Shown: positions 7,813 through 16,641, numbered from the stretch's first letter. The stretch: DNA of 64,000 bases from G963665925 sp050596425 (GCF_050596425.1 NZ_CP192292.1:4154001-4218000), one strand, 5' to 3'. Translations and numbers: made by a program. Notes: generated from the sequence alone by a model not told the origin.

Positions 7813-9159
7813 TTAGTAGTTGCCTTGTGCGTGCATTGCTTCAGCAACCTTTAGGAAGCCAGCAACGTTAGCACCAGCAACTAGGTTGTAACCAAAGCCA
7901 TACTCCTGAGCAGCTTTAGCAGCGTTGTCATGAATGTTGATCATGATTTGCTGTAGCTTAGCGTCTACTTCTTCACGAGTCCATGAAAGTCTCATTGAGT
8001 TTTGTGACATTTCAAGAGCTGAAGTTGCAACACCACCAGCATTTGCAGCCTTAGCAGGACCAACAATAACGTTGTTTTCCTGTAGGTAAGCAAGCGCTTC
8101 GTTTGTAGTAGGCATGTTTGATGCTTCACATACGTACTTAACACCATTAGCAACGATTTCTTTCGCGTGCTCTAGGTGGATTTCATTTTGAGTTGCACAT
8201 GGAATCATGATGTCAGCTTTAACGCCCCAAGGTCTTTGACCTTCGAAGAATTCAACACCAAACTTGTCAGCGTAATCTTTAACACGGTCGTTACCAGAAG
8301 CACGCATTTCAAGTAGGTAGTTGATTTTTTCGTCTGTTACAACGCCGTCTGGATCGTAAACGTATCCGTCTGGACCAGATAGAGTAACAACTTTACCGCC
8401 TAGGTCACGAACCTTGATACAAGTACCCCAAGTTACGTTACCAAAGCCTGAAGCTACAACTGTCTTGCCTTCGAATGTAGTGCCTTCATGCTTAAGCATT
8501 TCTTGACAGAAGTAAGTTACACCGAAGCCAGTTGCTTCTGGACGAATTAGAGATCCGCCGTAAGTTAGGCCTTTACCAGTAAGAACGCCGTTTTCGAATG
8601 CGCCACGGATTCTTCTGTACTGACCGTATAAGTAGCCAATTTCACGACCACCAACACCGATGTCACCAGCTGGTACATCAACGTCTGGGCCAATGTGTCT
8701 GTATAGCTCAGTCATGAAAGACTGGCAGAAACGCATAACTTCTGCGTCTGATTTGCCGTTAGCATCGAAATCAGAACCACCTTTACCGCCACCGATTGGA
8801 AGACCAGTAAGTGAGTTCTTGAAGATCTGCTCAAAGCCTAAGAATTTGATAATGCCTAGGTATACAGATTTGTGGAAACGTAGACCACCCTTGTATGGGC
8901 CAATTGCTCCGTTGAACTGAACACGGAAACCACGGTTAACTTGTAGCTTGCCTGAATCATCTACCCACGGTACGCGGAATACGATTTGTCTTTCAGGCTC
9001 TGCCATTCTTTCAAGAATGCCAGCTTCTACCCATTGTGGGTTCTTTTCAAGAACAGGTGCCAGTGAGTGGAATACTTCTTCAACTGCTTGTAGAAATTCT
9101 GGTTCGCTAGAGTTTCTAGCTTTCACACGATCAAATACTTCTTGGATGTAAGACGTCAT
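7813..9159 (-). CDS. gdhA: NADP-type glutamate dehydrogenase
   Basis: 448 residues, matching the 447-450 of the hexameric bacterial class. It interconverts 2-oxoglutarate plus ammonium with glutamate in the cytoplasm. Signature blocks are GPYKGGLRFHKSV, LPIGGGKGGSDFD (the glutamate-binding Lys region), PAGDIGVGGREIGYLYGQY, and the nucleotide-binding segment VVASGFGNVTWGT. I placed the start at the ATG at 9159, after AAGGGAGAGG. A longer in-frame reading to 9219 has no ribosome site. Codons are strongly biased towards GC-ending, optimal forms compared with neighbours, a sign of high expression. Cofactor preference is inferred from the subfamily and is not certain; clostridial homologues can use NAD. 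The gene has a strong promoter and an unusual structured leader. Confidence 0.95.
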   Translation of the reverse strand: MTSYIQEVFDRVKARNSSEPEFLQAVEEVFHSLAPVLEKNPQWVEAGILERMAEPERQIVFRVPWVDDSGKLQVNRGFRVQFNGAIGPYKGGLRFHKSVYLGIIKFLGFEQIFKNSLTGLPIGGGKGGSDFDANGKSDAEVMRFCQSFMTELYRHIGPDVDVPAGDIGVGGREIGYLYGQYRRIRGAFENGVLTGKGLTYGGSLIRPEATGFGVTYFCQEMLKHEGTTFEGKTVVASGFGNVTWGTCIKVRDLGGKVVTLSGPDGYVYDPDGVVTDEKINYLLEMRASGNDRVKDYADKFGVEFFEGQRPWGVKADIMIPCATQNEIHLEHAKEIVANGVKYVCEASNMPTTNEALAYLQENNVIVGPAKAANAGGVATSALEMSQNSMRLSWTREEVDAKLQQIMINIHDNAAKAAQEYGFGYNLVAGANVAGFLKVAEAMHAQGNY

Positions 9160-9239
9160 TTGAACCTCTCCCTTATGTGTTTTAAAAATGTTGAGAAACC
9201 CGATGTATTCAAGTTTCATAATTCTATTCCGGCCTTAAC

Positions 9240-9350
9240 CGGATAAAAACGACAGTGACTTTCAAAGCCAAATGCAAGTCAGCAATCGTTTTCCTGCAGT
9301 GTTTTTAAAAATTGGCACCATATCTTATTGAAAAGATTGCCAATTCGGCC
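9240..9350 (-). promoter_or_regulatory. Structured leader of gdhA with two terminator-like hairpins
   Basis: Between the promoter at 9489-9517 and gdhA, the minus-strand transcript can form two hairpins, each followed by T. The first (9311-9344) has ATTGGCA / TGCCAAT arms plus an inner ATCTT / AAGAT pair, then TTTTTAAAA. The second (about 9246-9290) has AACGA...TGACTT / AAGTCA...TCGTT, then TTTTT. This layout suggests attenuation or a riboswitch. I do not recognise a known aptamer. Confidence 0.5.
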
Positions 9351-9488
9351 CAAAACGTCTAATAAATGAATTCTCGACGTCAACAGATTGCATAAAATGT
9401 TGATTTAATTCTTATATATGTATAATTATGCGGTTCGTTTTTTTTACTTTATTCGCTAAAAAAACGTCAGGCTTGATCTTTCATGTGG

Positions 9489-9517
9489 AGTATAACATAT
9501 GGATTTTCGTTTGTAAA
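9489..9517 (-). promoter_or_regulatory. Promoter of gdhA
   Basis: The minus strand has TTTACA, a 17-base spacer, then TATACT, close to the sigma-A consensus. The start of transcription would be near 9482, giving a leader of about 320 bases. Confidence 0.75.
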
Positions 9518-9521
9518 CAGT

Positions 9522-10340
9522 CTAGTTTTTATTTAAATATAAATTTTTCACAACAACATTTACTGACTGCACATGGAATCCTGTCATATGTTCAATAGCT
9601 GTCTTGACCTTGTTTTGAACATCAAATCCCACATCGGGAATTTTACAACCAAGTTCAAAAGTTCCTTCAACTTCCAGCACGATTTCATCTTCGATTTTTT
9701 GTATCTTAAATTTGCTGATTTTATGAAAACCCTTGATCTCTTCTGTTGCCCTTTGAGCAATTTGAACGATTGTCTTATTGGAAACTGTATAATTACCCAT
9801 ATAAGAAAAGGTCGGACGCATTACAGTCTTTTCTCCAATCTCAATATCCGTGTCTCTTCTTCTCACAAAAGCTTTGATGGCATCAAGAAAATACCCTGAA
9901 AAATCCTTTTTTAGTTCCAGAGTTGGAAGGGGAATAACGTGCTTTCCGTGTCGCATACGCTGGTATTTAGCTTCTTCAATTTCCTCAGCCGATGCAATTT
10001 CTTCAATGCGGATAATCTCTTTAATCTCCGGAAGATCTAATGAGGCTGCTATACGCCTTACCATTCTGTCGGATGTGCCTAAAAGAAGGACGCGATTGGG
10101 CTTGAATGTCTTCAAGGCATCACGGGCTTCATCTTTATGGTCATCATGAAAAAAGAGGGCACGTTTGACTGCAGATATTTTTGTGCTTTCCTTTTTAGCT
10201 GATTTTCCAGCTAATTTTCTTGCACCATTAATAAGAACACCATCATCTATTACAAGATCTATATCCCTTTCATGGGCAACATCCATGGCACGATAGCTTT
10301 TACCTGTGCCAGCTTTTCCGACCAGTGCATATACTTCCAT
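9522..10340 (-). CDS. P-loop ATPase with C-terminal Asp23-like domain
   Basis: 272 residues with an unusual two-part build. Residues 1-175 form a nucleotide-binding domain with Walker A GKAGTGKS at 8-15 and a strand-rich stretch, FKPNRVLLLGTSD, near 80-95. Residues 180-265 resemble the Asp23/Gls24 family: a run beginning VQIAQRATEEIKG, then alternating strands (DEIVLEVEGTFELG) and an amphipathic helix. Asp23 proteins are cell-envelope stress proteins of Gram-positives. The role of the fusion is unknown to me; ATP-driven work at the envelope is one guess. The ATG at 10340 follows AGGAGA. It is monocistronic, and its stop lies almost on the gdhA promoter. Confidence 0.75.
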   Translation of the reverse strand: MEVYALVGKAGTGKSYRAMDVAHERDIDLVIDDGVLINGARKLAGKSAKKESTKISAVKRALFFHDDHKDEARDALKTFKPNRVLLLGTSDRMVRRIAASLDLPEIKEIIRIEEIASAEEIEEAKYQRMRHGKHVIPLPTLELKKDFSGYFLDAIKAFVRRRDTDIEIGEKTVMRPTFSYMGNYTVSNKTIVQIAQRATEEIKGFHKISKFKIQKIEDEIVLEVEGTFELGCKIPDVGFDVQNKVKTAIEHMTGFHVQSVNVVVKNLYLNKN

Positions 10341-10417
10341 CTATATTTTCTCCTATTCAGAGCTTAAGGTTGACTTAGGGACTTAATCCAAGTTGTATTT
10401 CTGCCTTACACCCCTCT

Positions 10418-10445
10418 ATTATATCAAGAATATACTTGGGAACAA
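10418..10445 (-). promoter_or_regulatory. Promoter of the P-loop/Asp23 gene
   Basis: The minus strand has TTGTTC, a 16-base spacer and TATAAT, about 75 bases upstream of the start codon. Confidence 0.55.
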
Positions 10446-10590
10446 GTAAACAAGATGTGAATTATTTACCTGAATCCGCTGAATTTAGAGGTCTGCAGGG
10501 ATTTTAAATAAGAACCAATATCAATTAAGCTTGTTTGTATTGAAAATCATTATACATTAGCGTTTTTTTGCTAAATTTACTGGGATTTAA

Positions 10591-10619
10591 TTGTTTCAAA
10601 AAAAATCATTGGGTATAAT
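10591..10619 (+). promoter_or_regulatory. Promoter of the ferredoxin gene
   Basis: TTGTTT, a 17-base spacer and a perfect TATAAT on the plus strand, about 70 bases upstream of the ferredoxin ATG. Confidence 0.75.
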
Positions 10620-10689
10620 GCTGGTGATGGTTAATGGTAACCAATATTGAATGAACGAATTTTAATGAATCTCGAGGAGGAAATTTATT

Positions 10690-10860
10690 ATGGCATACGT
10701 AATTAATGATTCTTGTATCTCTTGTGGCGCTTGTGAGCCTGAATGTCCAGTATCATGTATCTCTGCTGGTGACAGCATTTACGTAATCGACGAAGGTGCT
10801 TGCATCGACTGTGGCGCTTGCGCTAACGTTTGTCCTGTAGATTCTCCACAACCTAAGTAG
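10690..10860 (+). CDS. 2[4Fe-4S] ferredoxin
   Basis: A 56-residue protein starting at the ATG at 10690 after GAGGAGG. Two CxxCxxCxxxCP motifs are present, with Cys at 9, 12, 15, 19 and at 38, 41, 44, 48, the pattern of clostridial-type low-potential ferredoxins. An extra Cys at 23 lies after the first motif, and the usual pseudo-twofold symmetry is visible. It carries single electrons for enzymes such as pyruvate:ferredoxin oxidoreductase and hydrogenases in the cytoplasm. Codons are GC-ending and optimal, which fits high expression. Its own promoter and terminator make it a single-gene unit. Confidence 0.95.
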   Translation: MAYVINDSCISCGACEPECPVSCISAGDSIYVIDEGACIDCGACANVCPVDSPQPK

Positions 10861-10898
10861 GTTTCGGAGCCGCTACAGCGGAACTACATATAACAAAC

Positions 10899-10929
10899 AA
10901 GGCACCGATCATTAGATCGGTGCTTTTTA
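10899..10929 (+). terminator. Terminator of the ferredoxin gene
   Basis: The perfect stem CACCGATC / GATCGGTG with loop ATTA is followed by CTTTTTAT, 40 bases after the stop. Confidence 0.95.
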
Positions 10930-10997
10930 TTTGCCTAAGTGGCTCAAGAAGGGACTCATACAATAAAGTATGCCTTTCTCCTATTAGGCTTTCACAT

Positions 10998-11030
10998 AAA
11001 AAAGAGGATGTCGTTTTTCGACATCCTCTC
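10998..11030 (-). terminator. Terminator of the Na+/H+ antiporter gene
   Basis: The 12-bp perfect stem GAGGATGTCG / CGACATCCTC is followed by six T on the minus strand, 50 bases after the antiporter stop. Confidence 0.9.
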
Positions 11031-11080
11031 AAATTTATAAGAAGTTCTCCGCAACACCTTTATGAGGTGAACATCCAGTT

Positions 11081-12385
11081 TTAGCACAAGTCTTTCTTAA
11101 CACGAGCATAAAGTTTCTGTATGGTTAGGCCCTGAACCAGGGTGGAAAAAGCCACAACCGCATAGGTGCTTGTTACGATATAGTTGTACTGAACAGGTGT
11201 AAATTGATGAGCTGTTCCTAGGGCAAGTGCAATACATATTCCACCTTTTAAACCGCCCCAAGTCAGTAGTTTAGCCATAGCAACCTGATCTTTTCTTTGT
11301 CGCTCACCCTTGTAATTCTCAAGATTTATACTGGCATCACGGCTGAAAAAGTACACTGGTAGTATTATGCTTATAACACGTGCCAGCAATGCAAGACCAA
11401 TGGCCGATACAAAGATAATTAAGAATCCGCTCATTTGGTGAAGGAACAAGACGGAAAATCCAATAAGAACATAGAGTATCCCATTCAAAATTTTGTCAAT
11501 GACCTTCCAAAACACATAAAAGTTTGAATAATAAGTTTCATTATCTGCATGAAGCTTATGCATGTTGGTTGCAAAGAATATTCCCACCACCACGGCTGCT
11601 GTTGGTCCAGAAACACCAAAGTGCTCACTTAGGACATATGATGTTGTCACCGCAGCTAGACTGACTAATATCTCAACATGCTTTTGCTTTGTTGTCTTAA
11701 ATATTTGGAAAAGTAGGAACGACACACCTAAACCCACAATCACAGCACCAAAAATGCCATTCGTGATGGTTTGGAAAAAGCTCACTGTCGGATCAACGCC
11801 AACTGTGCTGTTTAGGGTTGTAAACGTTGCGAATAGAGCAACTGCAATGCCATCATTGAAAAGAGACTCTCCTTCCATAACAAGGGAAATCCTTTCTGGA
11901 AGGCCTGCTTTTTTCAAAATACTCATGGCTGAAATCGGATCTGTTGGTGCCACAATACTTCCAAGTATACACGATTCTATAAATGTCATTTCAATACCAA
12001 CAAGTTTTGATATGTAAAAGGACAATCCCGCGTATATTAAGGTGGCTAAGAATGTGGAAAAGAAAGCCAGTGATGAAATGAGATATTTATCATATGTCAA
12101 ATCATGAAACTTGATTTTGGCCGAGCCACTAAAAAGTAAAAAGCATATAAATCCATTCATAATAATTTCATGCAAATCAAGTCCATTTAAGGCCTTGTCA
12201 AGAGATGTTATACTTGTAACCCCAAGCATCTCGAGTAAGAGTATTACCACTGAAATCAGAAAGGCCGTGGTCATGAGTCCGATTTCGACGGGAAGCTTTA
12301 AAACCTTCTCGTTGAAATAGCCAATTGCTATTAACCCCAAGAACACCATAGACATAATACTTAGAACATCATAATCCAGTAACAT
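11081..12385 (-). CDS. CPA1 family Na+(K+)/H+ antiporter
   Basis: 434 residues with about 12 membrane helices. The two signatures of the CPA1/NhaP group are present: APTDPISA at 146-153 and EGESLFNDG at 171-179. Both contribute acidic residues to the ion site. The family exchanges cytoplasmic Na+ or K+ for protons and serves pH and salt homeostasis. The ATG at 12385 follows GGGAG. There is no soluble C-terminal regulatory domain, so this is a short form. It is in line with the MarR-type gene upstream but separated from it by a terminator. Confidence 0.9.
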   Translation of the reverse strand: MLLDYDVLSIMSMVFLGLIAIGYFNEKVLKLPVEIGLMTTAFLISVVILLLEMLGVTSITSLDKALNGLDLHEIIMNGFICFLLFSGSAKIKFHDLTYDKYLISSLAFFSTFLATLIYAGLSFYISKLVGIEMTFIESCILGSIVAPTDPISAMSILKKAGLPERISLVMEGESLFNDGIAVALFATFTTLNSTVGVDPTVSFFQTITNGIFGAVIVGLGVSFLLFQIFKTTKQKHVEILVSLAAVTTSYVLSEHFGVSGPTAAVVVGIFFATNMHKLHADNETYYSNFYVFWKVIDKILNGILYVLIGFSVLFLHQMSGFLIIFVSAIGLALLARVISIILPVYFFSRDASINLENYKGERQRKDQVAMAKLLTWGGLKGGICIALALGTAHQFTPVQYNYIVTSTYAVVAFSTLVQGLTIQKLYARVKKDLC

Positions 12386-12694
12386 ATTAACACTCCCAAT
12401 TTTATTTGAGCTTCATTACGGCTGTGATGAAGACTGCAATGAACCCCCTATTTAAACCCGGTTTAACAATTTTTAAACCCAGTTACCCATTATATTCCTC
12501 TTATTTTTAAATGCAATACCTTTTTGAAGAAGAATACGTGCATACGTTTTCTATTTATTTTCTATACTGATTTTGTATTCTTAATACCCCATAATACAGA
12601 TCGCAATTCTGTTAATTTGATTTTCAAGCCCATCTTCCGCCACAGAACCGTCTCGAAAGGTTATCCGCTCCATACAATACGCATAACAATACGC
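12386..12694. other. Intergenic region upstream of the antiporter gene
   Basis: About 310 bases with no supported gene. It holds a 15-bp palindrome, TTAAACCCGGTTTAA, at 12452-12466, with a related half site TTTAAACCC at 12472-12480. This is a plausible regulator site for the antiporter gene, possibly for the neighbouring MarR protein. Confidence 0.4.
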
Positions 12695-12740
12695 ATAAAA
12701 AAACTGCTTAATTAAGAACCATCTCTCAACTAAGCAGTCT
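12695..12740 (-). terminator. Terminator of the MarR family gene
   Basis: The arms ACTGCTTA / TAAGCAGT are separated by about 20 bases and followed by seven T on the minus strand. The stem overlaps the stop codon of the MarR gene. Confidence 0.8.
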
Positions 12741-13212
12741 ATTTATCATCTATTTTATATTTTCCAACCATTGTTTGATTCACTCGGCTCAAGAACTTCA
12801 AAACCGCCTTTTGTTCGTTAATGGTTGAACTTTCCATTAAAAATCCAATCAGATTCTTTTCATGATCATAAAGTTTGTCAAAGAGAATTACCCCTTCCGG
12901 CGTCAGTTTTAACAAATACACTCTCCCGTCTTGAGGGGATCTGGTTTTCTCCACAAACTTACCCTTTGTCAGCTTGCTAATGCTTGTTGAAACAATACCC
13001 CTGTCGAGGTCAAGCGTATAGATTAAGTCATAAATAGAGATATTTTCGCTCAGACCAATCATTCTGATGATCATAATATCAACAAAGCTGAACTTTTCGT
13101 TTTTACCATTTAACTTGAGCCCACGCCTGTCAACGGCAAGCAATTTTGTATAAACCCTTTCGAGCATCACTTCTATTTCGTTATAAAGATTCGCCAAGCT
13201 ATTCACCACCAA
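12739..13212 (-). CDS. MarR family transcriptional regulator
   Basis: Up to 157 residues. The central winged helix-turn-helix (about 45-110) reads SIYDLIYTLDLDRGIVSTSI, then SKLTKGKFVEK, then the wing SPQDGRVYLLKLTPEG. This has the DxR-type wing and trailing LTxEG seen in MarR proteins. Flanking helices form the usual dimer interface. MarR proteins are mostly repressors released by small ligands. The start is uncertain. The longest reading begins with TTG at 13212, GTG codons follow at once, and no strong ribosome site is visible; an ATG 15 codons in is another option. It may control the antiporter downstream. Confidence 0.75.
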   Translation of the reverse strand: MVVNSLANLYNEIEVMLERVYTKLLAVDRRGLKLNGKNEKFSFVDIMIIRMIGLSENISIYDLIYTLDLDRGIVSTSISKLTKGKFVEKTRSPQDGRVYLLKLTPEGVILFDKLYDHEKNLIGFLMESSTINEQKAVLKFLSRVNQTMVGKYKIDDK

Positions 13213-13526
13213 ACAATTCTATACGTCCTATAGCACAGTGCCATTCATTTCATGAGCAAAGGCAAATGATAATCAATTTCGTTTATTATAACATAGGCCA
13301 TGATACCCGTAAAGTGGATATAAGAAGGGATCAATATACCTTTAAGCATACCCGAGTTTTTTAATATGGTATGGATTAATAATATATAAGATCATAATAT
13401 ATAAAGTTACAAAATACCAGTATTTAAAAACTAAATGTTAGAAAACGTTCTCCTGGCTGGTTTTTCATTGCATTTATAAATAAGAGGCGTATAATGAGGA
13501 ATGTTCAGTCGAAGGGAGAGGAAAAT
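13213..13526. other. Divergent intergenic region between MarR and small exported protein genes
   Basis: About 310 bases of AT-rich DNA with no supported gene. A TATAAT at 13490-13495 precedes the small exported protein gene; the matching -35 is weak. I saw no other structure. Confidence 0.4.
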
Positions 13527-13769
13527 ATGTTTAACATGAAATCTGTCATTGCAGCGCTTTTGATTTTAGTTGGCATGGCTTCAATGGGGATATTCCATTC
13601 TGACCACGCATATGCACATTATGAAATGGATGAAGCCTTCTCATCAGAGGCACAGTTTTATGGCATCCCAACTTTCGATACTTGTGAAAGTTCAAAGCCT
13701 GATGAAACACTGCTTCACGATGAACTGGAAAACATGCGCAGACATTTTTGGGGAATATCTGTGAAATAG
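13527..13769 (+). CDS. Small exported protein, 80 residues
   Basis: I do not recognise the family. The ATG at 13527 follows GGGAGAGG and is preferred over an in-frame ATG at 13494. Residues 1-30 form a signal peptide: a short charged start, the hydrophobic core VIAALLILVGMASMGIF, then cleavage probably after HAYA. The mature part is about 50 residues, acidic, with a single Cys and several His. It is not clearly in an operon: about 165 bases separate it from the transporter gene downstream on the same strand. Confidence 0.6.
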   Translation: MFNMKSVIAALLILVGMASMGIFHSDHAYAHYEMDEAFSSEAQFYGIPTFDTCESSKPDETLLHDELENMRRHFWGISVK

Positions 13770-13935
13770 TTCTAGACAACGAATGTCTTAGTCAATCCAA
13801 TTCGAATTACAGTATGACTTGATTGCGGCAATTTCTTCGTGTGCCTGACACATGTCAAAGGTATGGGGATGAATTTCTGGAAACAAGACATTTGTAATTC
13901 ATAAACACCACTTGATGAAGTTTGGGGGAATGAAA

Positions 13936-15207
13936 ATGTCAAGTCATCTAACCATCGCAGTAGGCATCTTTTCCATCACATACATGGTAATTATGTCTGA
14001 AAAAATGCACAGAACTGTGGTCGCACTATTTGGTGCTGTCCTAATGCTTCTGTTCAGCGTGGAAGGTCAGGAACAAGCCGTGCATCATATTGATGCCAAC
14101 ACAATAGGTCTACTCATCGGAATGATGATTATAGTAAGTATTCTAAAAAGAACTGGGGTATTTGAATATCTTGCCATCAGATCTGCTAAAGCAGCAAAGG
14201 GCGATCCTTGGAAGATACTTCTTATGCTTTCTGCAATCACAGCTGTGGCATCAGCACTCCTTGATAATGTCACAACAATTCTTCTTATCATACCTGTTAC
14301 ACTCGTTATTACAGATGCAATGGATATAAATCCACTGCCCTTTATTATTACAGAAACAATGATGTCCAACATCGGTGGTACAGCCACACTGGTTGGTGAC
14401 CCACCCAACATTATGATTGGTAGTGCGGTTGGACTGAGCTTTTTAGATTTCGTTGTAAATCTAGCGCCAATTGTTGTTATTATCTACTTTGTGAATCTTC
14501 TCATTTTAAAATTTTTATATAGGACTAAGATGGTCGCCACAGAGGAACAGCGTAAGTCGGTTATGCGCATGGACGAATCTATCGCCATCAACGACATCAC
14601 CCTCCTAAAAAAAGGTGGATTCGTTATGGCCATCACCGTTGCAGGCTTCTTGCTCCATGCCCAACTGGGGTATGAATCAGCAACAGTCGCTCTATTTGGT
14701 GCATCTCTCTACCTGCTGATCAGTCGAATCGACCCAGAAGACATTCTCCTTGAGATTGAATGGACGACGATCTTCTTCTTCTCTGCCCTATTCATATTGG
14801 TAGGCGCTCTTGAAGATGTTGGTGTTATTGAATTCTTAGCAGAAAAAATGGTTCAGTTCACAAAAGGGGATATAGCCACATCATCTGTTGTGATTCTCTT
14901 TGGATCATCTATAGCTTCAGCTTTCTTAGATAACATTCCATTTGTTGCAACTATGATTCCACTGCTTCAAAACTTCGGCATCCAAACAGGCCAGAACATA
15001 GAAGTTCTTTGGTGGTCTCTTGCTTTAGGGGCTTGTCTAGGTGGCAACGGAACGCTTGTGGGAGCCTCAGCTAATGTTATTGCCTCTGGGATTATGGAAA
15101 AGCATGGCAAGAAACTCTCCTTTATGCAGTACTTTAAGGTAGGATTTCCACTCATGCTCGTCTCTGTTGGCATTTCTTACGTGTATATTGTGGTAAGATA
15201 TCTTTAG
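13936..15207 (+). CDS. ArsB/NhaD superfamily anion or Na+/H+ transporter
   Basis: 423 residues with 10-12 hydrophobic segments in two repeated halves. Each half carries the ion-transporter superfamily loop with a conserved Asp-Asn: SALLDNVTTILLI in the first and SAFLDNIPFVATM in the second. Glycine-rich re-entrant stretches follow (NIGGTATLVGDPPN and CLGGNGTLVGASAN). This places it with ArsB, NhaD and the eukaryotic P protein. The substrate could be Na+/H+, arsenite or a carboxylate; the sequence does not decide. The chosen start at 13936 has GGGGG 7 bases upstream. The next gene starts 15 bases after the stop, so the two form an operon. Confidence 0.85.
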   Translation: MSSHLTIAVGIFSITYMVIMSEKMHRTVVALFGAVLMLLFSVEGQEQAVHHIDANTIGLLIGMMIIVSILKRTGVFEYLAIRSAKAAKGDPWKILLMLSAITAVASALLDNVTTILLIIPVTLVITDAMDINPLPFIITETMMSNIGGTATLVGDPPNIMIGSAVGLSFLDFVVNLAPIVVIIYFVNLLILKFLYRTKMVATEEQRKSVMRMDESIAINDITLLKKGGFVMAITVAGFLLHAQLGYESATVALFGASLYLLISRIDPEDILLEIEWTTIFFFSALFILVGALEDVGVIEFLAEKMVQFTKGDIATSSVVILFGSSIASAFLDNIPFVATMIPLLQNFGIQTGQNIEVLWWSLALGACLGGNGTLVGASANVIASGIMEKHGKKLSFMQYFKVGFPLMLVSVGISYVYIVVRYL

Positions 15208-15222
15208 ATAGGGGGACTTATA

Positions 15223-15705
15223 ATGCGTAAATACCTAAATGCAGAAATCATGCAGCAGTCCATGAAACTCAAGCAAATGGGCGCTGATGTGACAGTTATC
15301 AACAGTAAACTTTGTTATGTGGCATTTGATTTATCGGGTTTTAAAGTTTCGTATGTTTATAATGTGAACAAGAGAAACAAGTACTTCCTTGAAAGAATCA
15401 AACCTTACCCGCTTTGGTTAAGAGAATTTGATAATGAAGAAGATGTTATTGATATTATCAATATTGACCTTGACCAATTCAGAAATGCCATTAAGAGCCA
15501 TAACATCGACCGTTTTATAAAAATTGCTCGTAAACTGGACCAGGTTTTTCATAAGTACGAGGATCTTTTCTTATACTACAACTTGCCTGAAGAGGAAGTG
15601 GATCGACTTTATAAGGAAATAACAGACATGGAAGAGGATATTGACATCATTAAAGACAAGTCTGAACGTATTTGTTTTGAAAAAGACCCAGAGTATTTAA
15701 AATAG
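15223..15705 (+). CDS. Hypothetical cytoplasmic protein in operon with the ArsB/NhaD transporter
   Basis: 160 residues, no membrane segment and no family I recognise. It starts at the ATG at 15223 after AGGGGG. The first 50 residues look like an alpha-beta unit ending in VSYVYNVNKRNKYFLERIKPYP. The C-terminal half is strongly charged and helical (EEEVDRLYKEITDMEEDID), perhaps a coiled coil. The 15-base spacing and the shared terminator link it to the transporter, so a regulatory or accessory role is possible. Confidence 0.6.
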   Translation: MRKYLNAEIMQQSMKLKQMGADVTVINSKLCYVAFDLSGFKVSYVYNVNKRNKYFLERIKPYPLWLREFDNEEDVIDIINIDLDQFRNAIKSHNIDRFIKIARKLDQVFHKYEDLFLYYNLPEEEVDRLYKEITDMEEDIDIIKDKSERICFEKDPEYLK

Positions 15706-15713
15706 TTATTTTG

Positions 15714-15764
15714 AAATCCGCATTATTCAAGTCTTAAAAATTCTTGAATAATGCGGATTTTTAC
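15714..15764. terminator. Terminator between the transporter operon and the LysR gene
   Basis: The long perfect stem ATCCGCATTATTCAAG / CTTGAATAATGCGGAT with an 11-base loop is followed by TTTTTAC on the plus strand. It may also stop the convergent LysR gene. Confidence 0.9.
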
Positions 15765-15774
15765 TTTTTCACCA

Positions 15775-16641
15775 CTAGTTTGTGTTTAAAAACTCGATAA
15801 GGGTCTTGGAAGCCTTTGTTAGATACCGGTCCCTCCGCCATGCCAATCCTATCCGAATGGGCATGCTTTCATCCATGGGTCTGTAAATCATTTGACTGTT
15901 CTCCATGACAAGCTCTTTAAATAGGAAGGAAATGCCCACACCCTGAATGACAAGACTTTCTAAAGTCTTAAGCTGGTTCGTAGAAACAGCAATTTCTGGG
16001 CGAATATGACTTCGCTTGAAATAATCGAGCAGCACCTCTCTGTGGTAAAAGCCTTCCTTTAACATAATAAGCTTTTCCTTCTGGATTCTTTCAGGTGTCA
16101 ACCTTGAGTGCCTGCCTAAAGGATGAGATTTATTCATACAGGCCACAATTTCAGTTTTTAGTATGTCGGTGCTTTCCAGCACCTCCTCTTTATCTGACAA
16201 AATAATAATGCCTAAGTCGAGTTCTCCCTCCATAATCTTGCGCTTGGTTTCCAGAGAACCATCTTCAGTGATCTGTAAATTAATGTAGGGGTTCTTGGCC
16301 TTGTAGTCAATTAATATTTTAGGAAACAAAAGCGTTCCAATCATAGGTGGAATGCCTAGCTTGATAAAGCCCATATCAGACTTGCCAAGGTCCTGCATTT
16401 CACGGGTCATATTTTGTGCATGCCCTAAGAGATCTTTTGCCCTGCTTTTGAAGAGTTGCCCTTTATCGGTCAATTTTAACTGGCGCTTTGTTCTGTCAAA
16501 AAGCTCAAACCCTATTTCTTCTTCTAAAGACTTAATGGCTATTGAGATGGATGGCTGGGCAATATGTAAAATTTCCGCTGCCTTTGTCATGTTCATATGA
16601 TCGCAGACAGTCATAAAGTATTGGAGTTTTCTAAGTTCCAT
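15775..16641 (-). CDS. LysR family transcriptional regulator
   Basis: 288 residues. The N-terminal helix-turn-helix (1-60) is typical: MTKAAEILHIAQPSISIAIK, then SLEEEIGFELFDRTKR. Residues 90-285 form the periplasmic-binding-like effector domain, with LGIPPMIGTLLFPKIL and the GVGISFLF segment. The ATG at 16641 follows GAGGGG. It is divergent from the malic enzyme gene, with 254 bases between the starts. That is the classic LysR arrangement and suggests it controls malic enzyme in response to malate or a related acid; this target is an inference. Confidence 0.88.
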   Translation of the reverse strand: MELRKLQYFMTVCDHMNMTKAAEILHIAQPSISIAIKSLEEEIGFELFDRTKRQLKLTDKGQLFKSRAKDLLGHAQNMTREMQDLGKSDMGFIKLGIPPMIGTLLFPKILIDYKAKNPYINLQITEDGSLETKRKIMEGELDLGIIILSDKEEVLESTDILKTEIVACMNKSHPLGRHSRLTPERIQKEKLIMLKEGFYHREVLLDYFKRSHIRPEIAVSTNQLKTLESLVIQGVGISFLFKELVMENSQMIYRPMDESMPIRIGLAWRRDRYLTKASKTLIEFLNTN

